Source of the DNA: Brevibacterium sp. UCMA 11754
GTDB lineage: Bacteria > Actinomycetota > Actinomycetes > Actinomycetales > Brevibacteriaceae
Direction of reading: 5' to 3'
DNA length: 64,000 bases
Assembly (NCBI RefSeq): GCF_021532275.1
Contig: NZ_JACBOT010000023.1
Location: 152,335 to 216,334 of the forward strand
Below the pieces are notes generated by a model that worked only from the letters and a program-made list of their open reading frames with translations, did no database searches and was not told the origin of the DNA. Numbering within the stretch: position 1 is the stretch's first letter; every line of letters begins with the position of its first letter. This document shows, piece by piece, positions 34,237 to 42,271 of the stretch. The position numbers and the translations under genes are program-made.

Positions 34237-35193
34237 CTAGCCGACGTTCTTGCAGGCGTCTGCCTGGGTGGCGTCGCAGATGTCGCGGATGGAGTCGAAG
34301 TCAGAGTCGTCGACAGGCTTATAGCCGTATTCGATCTCCTCGGGCAGGACGCAGTCGTCCTCGGAGGAGCAGACGCCGGCATCAACCATGGCCGGAATGT
34401 TTGCCTTCTCGCGCAGGACGGTCGTGATCTGCTTGGTCAGTTCAGGATCGAGGGATTCGTTGTTGACTGCGATCGGGTCCTCCGTGATGGGATCGGACTC
34501 CCACACCGGCTCCAGGCTGCCCGCCTTCACCTGCTCGGACTCTTCGAGGGTGCCCAGCATAGTGTCGTGGGCGAAGGCCGCATCGCATTCTCCGGAGTCC
34601 AGGGACAGCAGCGAGGCGTCATGACCGCCGGTCAGAATCTGCTTCATGTCCTGCTCCATGTCGAGGCCCTCGTCCATGATCACCTTCATCGGGACGAGGT
34701 AGCCGGAGGTGGAGGCCTTGTCGACGAAGCAGACGTTCTTGCCCTTGAGGTCCTTCAGGCCCTTGATGTCCGAGCCCTTCTTGACGTAGGCCAGAGACGT
34801 GTAGGCCGGAGCCTTGTCTGCGTCGTGGGTCGGAGCGGCTGCCGGTTCCATGTCGATGCCGGAGTCCTTGGCGATGACATAGGCGAACGGGCCGAATGAG
34901 GCGGCATCGATCTGGCCTGCGCGCATCCCCTCGATCACGGCCGCGTAGTCGGAGGCATTCTGGAACTCGACCTTCTTGCCGGTCTCCTCCTCGAGCAGAG
35001 CGGTGACGTTTTCGAAGGTCGACTCCAGCGTGGAGGAGGATTCGGCTGGGACTGCTGCGAACGTGATGGTGTCGCCGTCGTCGCCGGAGGGGCCGCAGGC
35101 GGCGAGCAGCGGGAGAGCGAGTGCTGCGGCCGTGAGAGAGCGGATGGTGCGGGATCGAGCAGTGCGAGAACGGAAGCGTGGGAACAGGGCCAT
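34237..35193 (-). CDS. phnD: Phosphonate-binding lipoprotein
   Basis: 318-residue extracytoplasmic binding protein. The signal peptide has an Arg-rich start (FRSRTARSRTIRSL) and the lipobox LLAAC. The mature domain shows the PhnD/SBP pattern: ITFAAVPAESSSTLEST, ALLEEETGKKVEF, MRAGQIDAASFGPFAYV and KASTSGYLVPM. The ATG at 35193 is chosen because it gives a normal signal peptide and follows AAAGGCAGGCC; the open frame upstream is not protein-like. A GTCTATAC operator-like element lies about 68 bp upstream of the ATG. First gene of the transport operon. Confidence 0.88.
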   Translation of the reverse strand: MALFPRFRSRTARSRTIRSLTAAALALPLLAACGPSGDDGDTITFAAVPAESSSTLESTFENVTALLEEETGKKVEFQNASDYAAVIEGMRAGQIDAASFGPFAYVIAKDSGIDMEPAAAPTHDADKAPAYTSLAYVKKGSDIKGLKDLKGKNVCFVDKASTSGYLVPMKVIMDEGLDMEQDMKQILTGGHDASLLSLDSGECDAAFAHDTMLGTLEESEQVKAGSLEPVWESDPITEDPIAVNNESLDPELTKQITTVLREKANIPAMVDAGVCSSEDDCVLPEEIEYGYKPVDDSDFDSIRDICDATQADACKNVG

Positions 35194-35260
35194 GGGTGGC
35201 CTGCCTTTCGAGTGGTCGGGGTGATCGCTTGGTGCCATTCTTCGACAACTCGAAACAACA

Positions 35261-35270
35261 TGTCTATACA
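35261..35270. promoter_or_regulatory. HutC-family operator candidate upstream of phnD
   Basis: TGTCTATACA contains GTCTATAC, which fits the GTMTAKAC consensus known for HutC-type GntR regulators. A related TGT-N4-ACA site precedes hpnW (36507-36516). The divergent HutC regulator at 36673 is the natural ligand. Confidence 0.6.
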
Positions 35271-35282
35271 ATTCTTGCCTGT

Positions 35283-36467
35283 TCACCGATCGGACATGAC
35301 AACTTCATCGGCGGTTGGGGTGAGGGGAGATGAATGCGACGCAGGTCTCGTTCTCATCGCGGCTGTTTCCCCGCCGAGGATGCGGTCCGCGATCCCGAAG
35401 GACAGGGTCATCCCGATGCCCGAGGTGACCACAGCGACCGTCGTCTGCTCATCGGGGTGTTCGAGGATCAGGTTAGTCTCGGCGCTGTCCGCATACTGGC
35501 CAAGCCACCGTTGGCGAACGACGGGTTCAGCGATGCCGAGCATGCTGGTGGCGCGCTCGAGCAGCAGGTTGCCGACGTGTTCGTCGATGAAGGGCTCAGG
35601 GCTGAGGGCATAGGCGTGGGAGTCGCCGATGAGCAGTCCGTCGGCGATATCGGTGACCATGAGGTTGGCGATGACATCGACGAGCTCGGGCTCCCGCAGG
35701 GCGAGATCCTCGCGCAGAGCCGATGCCCCGGGCATGGCAGCGAAACCGTCGTAGCGGGCCAGCGAGGTGCCCGTGAGCATGGCGAACCCGGTGGGCGTCT
35801 GCGGCGGTCGCTCGATCAGGGACATGACGAGCGTGCAGATGCGCACCCCATATGTCTCGGCGATCCTGGGGAACAGGGAGGTGAGCTGGTAGCCGGGGCA
35901 GACGACGACCTGCTCACCGTGGACATCGCCCCGGTTGGTGGACACGGTGCCGCCGGCCACCTCGGTGACGGTGGTGTTCCAGGTGAAATCGACACCTTCA
36001 CCGGCCAGCCAGTCGGCAATTGCGGCGGCAGCCTCACGCGGGTCGACCCGTATGTCCAGGGGCAGGTGGGCCCCGCCGATCGCGCCCAGACTCGGGTTCC
36101 CGACAGCTGCTGCAATCTCCTCGGCGCTGAGCATCGTTGCCTGATCCGGACCCCGGTGATCGGCGAACTCCTGGAGGACCAGGAGCTCTGGTTCGGTCAT
36201 GGCGGGGATGAAGGAACCGGTCTCTGCGGCCCAGATTCCCGTCGCGGCGGCGACCTCTCGCCAGCCGGCACGAGACTTCATGGCCAGGTCCTGGGCTGTG
36301 TCTGCCTGACCGGTGAAGCACGCGTGTCCGAAGTTCTGGATGGATGAGCCCACAGGGCGGGCGGAGCGGTCGATGACATGGACCCTGCGGCCCTGCTGGT
36401 GTGCGCGGAATGCGGTGGCCAGGCCCAGGATTCCGGAGCCTACGATGATGAGATCTGATTTCGACAT
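35283..36467 (-). CDS. HpnW-type FAD-dependent oxidoreductase (DAO family, phosphonate-associated)
   Basis: 394-residue DAO-type flavoprotein. Seen: the FAD motif LIIVGSGILGLATAF at residues 6-20, VIDRSARPVGSSIQNFGHAC near residue 35 (the SIQNFGH block marks the phosphonate-associated HpnW clade), and a C-terminal TSGIGMTLSFGIADRI. Family knowledge: these enzymes recur beside phosphonatase-like hydrolases and can oxidise aminoethylphosphonate-type amines. Here it may replace the transaminase PhnW, which is absent. It is upstream of and co-directional with phnD, separated by the operator region. The C-terminal ~20 residues are Ser/Thr/Pro-rich. Confidence 0.83.
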   Translation of the reverse strand: MSKSDLIIVGSGILGLATAFRAHQQGRRVHVIDRSARPVGSSIQNFGHACFTGQADTAQDLAMKSRAGWREVAAATGIWAAETGSFIPAMTEPELLVLQEFADHRGPDQATMLSAEEIAAAVGNPSLGAIGGAHLPLDIRVDPREAAAAIADWLAGEGVDFTWNTTVTEVAGGTVSTNRGDVHGEQVVVCPGYQLTSLFPRIAETYGVRICTLVMSLIERPPQTPTGFAMLTGTSLARYDGFAAMPGASALREDLALREPELVDVIANLMVTDIADGLLIGDSHAYALSPEPFIDEHVGNLLLERATSMLGIAEPVVRQRWLGQYADSAETNLILEHPDEQTTVAVVTSGIGMTLSFGIADRILGGETAAMRTRPASHSSPLTPTADEVVMSDR

Positions 36468-36506
36468 TCCCCAATCTTGGTCGCTTTCTGCCGTACGATG
36501 ACTACA

Positions 36507-36516
36507 TGTATGTACA
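36507..36516. promoter_or_regulatory. HutC-family operator candidate between hpnW and the regulator
   Basis: TGTATGTACA (TGT-N4-ACA) lies 40 bp upstream of hpnW and between it and the divergent regulator. Its core GTATGTAC differs by one base from GTMTAKAC. It shares the wider context ACATGTNTRTACAA with the phnD site. Confidence 0.55.
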
Positions 36517-36672
36517 AGTTTGATGATTGTTCATCTGAACGTGATGTCCAAGATCCCGAGGAGCACTCTCGGTTCATTCGGCAGGAATAGGAAGTAGAGG
36601 AGAGCCCCGCTCGAACAGCAGCACCCTTGGAAGCACGTGTCCCTATCCCTAACCCCGACGAGACCAGCACAC

Positions 36673-37440
36673 ATGACTCAGCAGCGCACGCGACAGCAGC
36701 ACGACGAGATCGCACATTACCTGCGAACGGCGATTCGTGAGGGCTATTTTCAGCCCGGGGACGAACTTCCCTCCGAGGCAGAGCTCACCCGGAAGTTCAC
36801 CAGCTCCCGCGGCCCGGTTCGACAAGCGATGTCGACCCTGCGGACCGAAGGACTGATCTCCTCCGGGAGAGGGCGCCGGACGGTTGTCCTCGACAATGTG
36901 CCCACCCAGTCCTTCGACGACATCATCTCGTTCTCCCAGTGGTGCCACAACGCCGACATCGTCCCGGGTCAGCGCACCCAGTGGGTCACTCGCAGGCCCG
37001 CCGAGAAGTCCTTGGCGGCGAGCCTGCTCATCCCCGACGGTGATCCGGTCGTCTCCGTGTTCCGGCTCCGCCTCATGGATGATGTGCCCACCATGGTCGA
37101 GCGTTTGAACTATCCCCTCGAGGTCGGGCGCCACGTGCTTGCCTTCGACACCGACTCAGGTTCGATCTACCAGGAACTCATCGACCAGGGCGTCGACATC
37201 AGCCGAACCTCACGGACCATCGATGCGATCGGAGCCAACGAGGACGATGCCGCTCTGCTCGAGGTTCCGGTCGGCACCCCGCTGCTGCGGGTTCGCCGGC
37301 GCGCGTTCACGAGCGCCGGCGAACTGATCGAGTCCTCGGACGACCGCTATCTTCCGTGGAAGGCCAGCTTCACGATGAACTCCACCAGGGGCAACCCCAG
37401 CTCGATGGCCCTGACGTCGACCCACCTCGGCGACGTCTGA
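36673..37440 (+). CDS. GntR family regulator, HutC subfamily (UTRA domain), PhnR-like
   Basis: 255-residue regulator. The N-terminal winged HTH has the signature GDELPSEAELTRKFTSSRGPVRQA at about residues 30-50 (quoted in part), and the C-terminal UTRA ligand domain includes VERLNYPLEV and a terminal DRYLPWKASFTMN. It is divergent from the phosphonate genes, with two matching operators in between, so it probably represses them and senses a phosphonate. A GTG at 36637 with GGAAG 3 bases upstream is an alternative start; ATG 36673 gives the usual short leader before the HTH. Confidence 0.83.
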   Translation: MTQQRTRQQHDEIAHYLRTAIREGYFQPGDELPSEAELTRKFTSSRGPVRQAMSTLRTEGLISSGRGRRTVVLDNVPTQSFDDIISFSQWCHNADIVPGQRTQWVTRRPAEKSLAASLLIPDGDPVVSVFRLRLMDDVPTMVERLNYPLEVGRHVLAFDTDSGSIYQELIDQGVDISRTSRTIDAIGANEDDAALLEVPVGTPLLRVRRRAFTSAGELIESSDDRYLPWKASFTMNSTRGNPSSMALTSTHLGDV

Positions 37441-37498
37441 TGGTGAGGTCCTCGGAGTAGGCTGGCAGGACCGAACTGTCAGCTGGAAGGAACCCATC

Positions 37499-38896
37499 AT
37501 GGCCGAGCACAGCAGTGAAGTCGATCAGAGCGAACACGTGGACCTCCTCGTCATCGGATGGGGCAAGGGCGGAAAGACGCTTGCGGGAACCATGGCCAGA
37601 GCGGGCAAGCGTGTCGCCGTCGTTGAGCGCTCCGATGCCATGATCGGTGGGTCCTGCATCAACATCGCCTGCATCCCGACGAAGATCCTCGTCCACGACG
37701 CAGAGAACAAGCGCGAATCCGATGACGTCGCCGAGTACTTCGCCAAGGCCGTGAAGCGTCGCGATACCCTGACCGGGGCGATGCGGAAGAAGAACCTCTC
37801 GATGCTCGACGATCTTGACTCGGTCCTCCTGGTCTCCGGCCGCGCCGAGTTCACAGGCGAACGCGAAGTCCGCGTCACCGGCGGCACCGACACCATGACG
37901 ATCACTGCCGACACCGTCGTCGTCAACACCGGCTCGGTTGCGAACATCCCGCCGATCGACGGAGCCAAGCTGGGCGGGCGCATCCACGATTCCGAGTCGC
38001 TACAGCACGTCACCCCATTCCCCAAGCGCCTCGTCATCGTCGGCGGCGGCTACATCGGCCTCGAATTCGGCTCGATGTTCACCCACTTCGGGTCACAGGT
38101 CACTGTGCTCGACCACGGGCCCCGCCCACTGGCCAACGAGGACGACGACGTCGCCGAGGTAGTCGCCGCAGCGCTGGCTGATGATGGCATCACCATCATC
38201 AACAATGTCTCAGTGACCGCAGTCAGCGACGGTGCCGACGCCGCGACCGTCAGCTACGAGATCGATGGAGAGACGACGACCATCGACGCCGAGGCTGTGC
38301 TCCTGGCCGTCGGTCGCAAGCCCGCCACCACAGACCTGGGCCTCGACAAGGCCGGTATCGAGACGAACGAACGCGGTTTCATCACCGTAGACGAGCACCT
38401 GCGAGCCTCAGCCGAGGGTGTGTACGCGTTCGGCGATGTCAACGGCGGGCCGATGTTCACCTACATCTCCCTCGACGACAACCGCATCCTGGCCGACCAG
38501 CTGCTCGGTGAGGGCCAGCGGTCGACGAGGGACCGCGGATCCGTGCCGTACACGATGTTCCTCACCCCACCCGTGGCCCGTGTCGGACTGAGTGAGAAGG
38601 ATGCGCGCGAACAGGGTTATGAGATCAAGGTCGGAGCGAAGGCGATGGCCGATATCGCAGCAGCACCACGTGCGAAGATCGAGGGCGACCCCCGCGGCAT
38701 CGTCAAGTTCGTCGTCGACGGGGCGACGGACCTCATCCTCGGTGCCGCACTCGTGCACGTGCACTCACAAGAGGTCATCAACACCGTGGCCCTGGCGATG
38801 CGCCACGACGTCACCGCCACCGAGCTGCGCGACACGATCTACACCCACCCTTCGGCGACGGAGGCACTCAACGAGGTGCTCGGAGTGGTGAAGTAG
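37499..38896 (+). CDS. FAD-dependent disulfide oxidoreductase, RclA/MerA-like
   Basis: 465-residue pyridine nucleotide-disulfide oxidoreductase. Seen: the FAD site VDLLVIGWGKGGKTLAG, the redox pair in GGSCINIACIPTK (CX4C), the NAD(P)-binding VIVGGGYIGLEFG near residue 180, VYAFGDVNGGPMFTYIS, and the dimer-interface region ending ATELRDTIYTHPSATEAL. The His/Glu pair of the C-terminal interface is partly visible (THPSATE). The overall style fits RclA-type reactive-chlorine resistance reductases rather than lipoamide dehydrogenase. No mercury genes are nearby. The ATG has GGAAGG 8 bases upstream. Monocistronic. Confidence 0.8.
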   Translation: MAEHSSEVDQSEHVDLLVIGWGKGGKTLAGTMARAGKRVAVVERSDAMIGGSCINIACIPTKILVHDAENKRESDDVAEYFAKAVKRRDTLTGAMRKKNLSMLDDLDSVLLVSGRAEFTGEREVRVTGGTDTMTITADTVVVNTGSVANIPPIDGAKLGGRIHDSESLQHVTPFPKRLVIVGGGYIGLEFGSMFTHFGSQVTVLDHGPRPLANEDDDVAEVVAAALADDGITIINNVSVTAVSDGADAATVSYEIDGETTTIDAEAVLLAVGRKPATTDLGLDKAGIETNERGFITVDEHLRASAEGVYAFGDVNGGPMFTYISLDDNRILADQLLGEGQRSTRDRGSVPYTMFLTPPVARVGLSEKDAREQGYEIKVGAKAMADIAAAPRAKIEGDPRGIVKFVVDGATDLILGAALVHVHSQEVINTVALAMRHDVTATELRDTIYTHPSATEALNEVLGVVK

Positions 38897-38931
38897 GAGC
38901 TGTCAGGGCGACGCGATCGCGAGCGCCCGAT

Positions 38932-40113
38932 TCACGAGATCCTCAGCGCCAGCGCCGTCGCCGGAACGATGAGCACGACGAGCAGCAGCCCCAGCAGCAT
39001 GAACCTGCGCCAGGAGATCTCTACGCCCATGCGACTGAGCCGCTGATGCCACAGCAAGGTGGCCAGTGACGCCCACGGTGAGACCAGGGGTGCGAGGTTG
39101 ACCCCGATGAGCAGCGCACCCATCCGCAGCGGAGTCTCAGCGGCCGTCGACAACGCCAGGAACGCAGGGAGATTGTTCACAGCATTGGCGCCGAGAGCAC
39201 CGAACGCCGCCAGCCGCAGCAGAGCCCAGAAGTCCTCGCCGGAACCCGAAGCTGCGGTCAGAGCAGAAGTGAGCCCGTGGACCTCGGCCGCCGTGACGAG
39301 CACGAAGAGGCTGCCTGCGAAGACGACCGTGCGCCACGGCACCAATCCGAATCCGAGTACATCCCTGTTTCTGACGGCGAATGCCGCGACCAGGACCAGG
39401 GCTGCGCCGCAGGCCACGACCGCGACCGGGAGCCCGGACACGAGCAGCGGCAGCATCACTGCAACGACGATCAAGCCCACCACCAGCAGAGGGCGGTCCG
39501 AAATCCGGGTCCGCTCCGATAGTTCGAATCGGCCGGTGAGGGAGCCTCGGTGGATGAGAGTGAGCATCCCGATGGTCATGACCACGGCTACGAGAGCGGG
39601 TACCCACAGTGCGCGAACGAAGGCGAACGGAGTGCTGCCGAAGGTATCGGCGGCGAGCAGATTGGTCAGGTTCGACACCGGCAGGAAGAGGGAGGCAGTG
39701 TTGGCCAGCCACACCGTCGCCAGGGCGAACGGCAGTGGCGAGCGCCCGACATGTCTGGCCAGCACCACGATGATCGGAGTGATGAGCACCGCTGTGGTGT
39801 CCAGTGACATGAAGGCCGTAGTCAGGGTGATCATGATGAGGACGAAGATCCAGAGCAGCATCACCCGGCCGCGGCCCCAGGCGGCCAGCTGTTCGGCGAT
39901 GACGGTGAAGACGCCGGCGGTGCTGGCGAGCTCGGCGACGATGGTCATGGCGACGACGAAGATCAGTACGGGGCCGGTCGTCGTGGCCAATTCGGCGGCG
40001 TCGGCGAAGGGCAGCAGGCCAGTGGCGACGACGACAACGGCCGCGCCCAAGAAGACCCAGGGCACGATCCTGGTCAAACGCTGAGGGGAAGGGGCTGAAC
40101 TCGCTTCGCTCAC
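38932..40113 (-). CDS. ArsB/NhaD/SLC13-type permease
   Basis: 393-residue membrane protein with ten to twelve hydrophobic spans. Seen: TTGPVLIFVVAMTIVAELAS, the SLDTTAVLITPIIVVLARHVG block (typical of ion-transporter superfamily hairpin entrances) and VWLANTASLFLPVSNLTNLL. The superfamily covers arsenite efflux, Na+/H+ antiport and dicarboxylate uptake. No arsR/arsC is adjacent, so arsenite is only one option. It converges with the RclA-like gene, with about 35 bp between them. Confidence 0.75.
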   Translation of the reverse strand: MSEASSAPSPQRLTRIVPWVFLGAAVVVVATGLLPFADAAELATTTGPVLIFVVAMTIVAELASTAGVFTVIAEQLAAWGRGRVMLLWIFVLIMITLTTAFMSLDTTAVLITPIIVVLARHVGRSPLPFALATVWLANTASLFLPVSNLTNLLAADTFGSTPFAFVRALWVPALVAVVMTIGMLTLIHRGSLTGRFELSERTRISDRPLLVVGLIVVAVMLPLLVSGLPVAVVACGAALVLVAAFAVRNRDVLGFGLVPWRTVVFAGSLFVLVTAAEVHGLTSALTAASGSGEDFWALLRLAAFGALGANAVNNLPAFLALSTAAETPLRMGALLIGVNLAPLVSPWASLATLLWHQRLSRMGVEISWRRFMLLGLLLVVLIVPATALALRIS

Positions 40114-40220
40114 ATCTGCACAGTAGTCCGCAGGAGCCCGTCAGAGCGAGATCTCTGACATCTCGGCTCAACCCGGGAGGCGGTGTCCGACCACCCAGCG
40201 GGCGTCCGTGACCGCTGGGC

Positions 40221-41519
40221 TCAACCGGCGAACCAGCCGATGAACACCTGAATGGTCACCCAGATGGTGAGAAGTGTCGTCGCCACCAGGATGATGTTCT
40301 CGAACAGATTGGCCTTGTGCTTGCCGAAATGGCTCGTCTTGTTCGCCAGGATCAGCAGCCCGATGGCCACGAGCGGGACGATGATGGCCTGCAGTCCGGT
40401 GACGAACACAGCCATTTCCACAAATCCCGGCATCCCAGGCACGGACCACAGGATGGGGGAGATGAGGATGAAGAGGCTGAACCATTTGAACAGAGGATCA
40501 TCTTCGAACTTGGTGCCGTACTGTTCGCGCCTTGAAGGAAGGATGATGTGCAGGCAGTCGATGATCACCTTCGGGAAGCCATTGGCGAAGCCGATGACGC
40601 TGCTGTAGAGAATGCCGAAAGCACCCAAGTAGAAGATGACTCCGCCGAAGGTGCCGAGATGAATGGTCAGAGCTTGAGAGATGTCATCCAGGCTTGAGAC
40701 CTGGATTCCCTGGGGTCTGAGGATCTCGGCACCCACCACCCAGATGGAGAGGCTGATGACGATGGCGGCGGAGATGCCGAAGAGGATGTCATTGCGCTGC
40801 AGCTTCTTGAATGCAATGCCCTTCCATCCTTTGTCCCGAACGTAATAGGGATAGAGGAAGTTCGCCATCGAACCCGCTACTGCACCGATGAGGGACAAGG
40901 CCACGGCGAAGACGCCGAACGCGCCGGTGTTGGCCGGGATTCCGAAGCCGATGGTTCCCTGGATGAGCTCGCCGACATCGGGGACCGAGTAGATTGCCAG
41001 CCCGAGGAAGACCACCGTCATCATTGCCAGCAGGAGCTTCATGCCCTTTTCGATGGTGTTGTAGACGTTGCGGCCGATGACGAAGATGCTTGCCACGACC
41101 AGAATGCACGACCAGAGGAACGGATTGCCGACAGTGACGATTTTGGCGACTGCCTCACCAGCGCCCTTGATCATGTAGCCATTGAGAAGGTGACCGCTGA
41201 TGAGTGCTGCAATGCCGATCGCCCATGGATAGAACCTCGACACATCGTTATAGCCTTCGACGATCGTCTGGTTCTTGATGTTGAGCACCTGATATCTGCC
41301 CATGATGTTGACGATGACGAACCTGATGAGAAGAGAGGCGACCAGCAGCCACATCAGGCTGTAGCCGTAATTCGAGCCCGACACGGAGGCTGTGACCAGG
41401 TCACCGGCTCCCATCATGGCGAGGACGGCGATGATTCCGGGACCGAACTCTCGGAGGCCGCCTAAGAACCTTCGCCGCGTGGGCGGAGCTGTGGTGTGGT
41501 TTTCGCTGTTCACTGTCAT
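40221..41519 (-). CDS. Nramp-like transporter with non-canonical metal motif
   Basis: 432-residue LeuT-fold membrane protein with about eleven hydrophobic spans, recognisable as an Nramp relative: the GPGIIAVLAMMGAGDLVTAS segment aligns with Nramp helix 1, LLIRFVIVNIMGRYQVL with helix 2-3, and the FLYPYYVRDKGWKG region with helix 6. The helix 1 metal motif DPGN reads GAGD, and the helix 6 MPHN reads MANF. So the usual Asp, Asn and His ligands are not in place, and the substrate may not be Mn2+/Fe2+. A TTGGACA-N18-TAGGCT promoter lies about 190-215 bp upstream. Confidence 0.78.
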   Translation of the reverse strand: MTVNSENHTTAPPTRRRFLGGLREFGPGIIAVLAMMGAGDLVTASVSGSNYGYSLMWLLVASLLIRFVIVNIMGRYQVLNIKNQTIVEGYNDVSRFYPWAIGIAALISGHLLNGYMIKGAGEAVAKIVTVGNPFLWSCILVVASIFVIGRNVYNTIEKGMKLLLAMMTVVFLGLAIYSVPDVGELIQGTIGFGIPANTGAFGVFAVALSLIGAVAGSMANFLYPYYVRDKGWKGIAFKKLQRNDILFGISAAIVISLSIWVVGAEILRPQGIQVSSLDDISQALTIHLGTFGGVIFYLGAFGILYSSVIGFANGFPKVIIDCLHIILPSRREQYGTKFEDDPLFKWFSLFILISPILWSVPGMPGFVEMAVFVTGLQAIIVPLVAIGLLILANKTSHFGKHKANLFENIILVATTLLTIWVTIQVFIGWFAG

Positions 41520-41846
41520 CGTTTCCTCTTTCGGAATGTCTTCGTAGTGCAGAAGGCCGCTGCGGTGCGTATCTGAATCTGGTGTGAAGGCGGAGGGGGA
41601 ACGCTCAAATCAGGCATGGCCGGTGAGCAGTCCTTCTTCGCAATGCCCCCTGATTCGTCATTTCCCGCGCACCTCCGTGTGCTCGGTGAAATGGGTGGCT
41701 TTCAGCCTATGGAGGGGTTCGTAGTGCTGTCCAAGGTTTTATAGGCATGTAACAATGCGTGGAGGGTATTGGACCCACAATCGTGGTCATGCGCAGCAAG
41801 GAATTCTGCTCTAGCCAGTGACTGAAACCATGAATAGGGTGGGCCC
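41520..41846. other. Intergenic region between the Nramp-like gene and mmcQ/yjbR
   Basis: About 330 bases with no supported gene. It holds the promoter at 41704-41734 for the minus-strand transporter and must hold the promoter of the divergent MmcQ/YjbR gene. The transporter leader is long (about 185 bases); I could not recognise a known riboswitch in it. Confidence 0.5.
41704..41734 (-). promoter_or_regulatory. Promoter of the Nramp-like gene
   Basis: On the minus strand TTGGACA (41734-41728) and TAGGCT (41709-41704) are separated by 18 bases, a good actinobacterial vegetative promoter. It shares the TTGGACA box and spacing with the kdgD promoter. Confidence 0.6.
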
Positions 41847-42257
41847 ATGGCGCATCCACAGATGTTCGATGATGGCGACCCTCAGCTGGCGCGCCTTCGA
41901 GAGGTCGCTTTGAGCCTTCCCGAGGTGCAGGAGAAGGTCTCGCATGGGCGACCCGCGTTCTTCACGAAGAAGATCTTCGCTCACTTCGGAGGCACACGGA
42001 AGCTCGTCACGGGTGGCATGGAACAGCATCCGCAGGCGCTGCTCATCTTGCCTGATCCGATGGACGCCGAGGTGCTGATGGAGCGACCGGATGCCTTCGT
42101 TCCCATGTACCTGGGTCCGACCGGCTGGATCGGTCTCGAAATGGAGAGCCTCAATGAGGACGAGGTTCGTGAGCTGCTGACCGATTCCTATCGGAATACC
42201 GCTCCGGCAAGTCTGGTCCGCCAGTTGGCTTCGGAGACGCCGCCTTCGCAGACGTAG
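41847..42257 (+). CDS. MmcQ/YjbR family protein
   Basis: 136-residue protein of the MmcQ/YjbR (CyaY-like fold) family. Seen: the LREVALSLPEVQEKVSHGRPAFFT region at residues 14-40 (quoted in part), KIFAHFGG, and LGPTGWIGLEMESLNEDEVRELL with the C-terminal helix DSYRNTAP. Members are small, often called DNA-binding, but have no firm biochemical role. It ends 14 bp upstream of the hydroxyacid dehydrogenase gene, so they may share a transcript. Confidence 0.82.
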   Translation: MAHPQMFDDGDPQLARLREVALSLPEVQEKVSHGRPAFFTKKIFAHFGGTRKLVTGGMEQHPQALLILPDPMDAEVLMERPDAFVPMYLGPTGWIGLEMESLNEDEVRELLTDSYRNTAPASLVRQLASETPPSQT

Positions 42258-42271
42258 CTATCCTCGAACAC

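Noticed and set aside
37499..38896. Mercuric reductase
   Set aside because: There is no N-terminal or C-terminal heavy-metal Cys pair and no other mer gene; the CX4C and overall pattern suit RclA-like enzymes better.
38906..38928. Terminator between the RclA-like gene and the permease
   Set aside because: GGGCG/CGCCC arms pair for only five bases, with mismatches before the inner GCGATCGC. Too weak to list as a feature.
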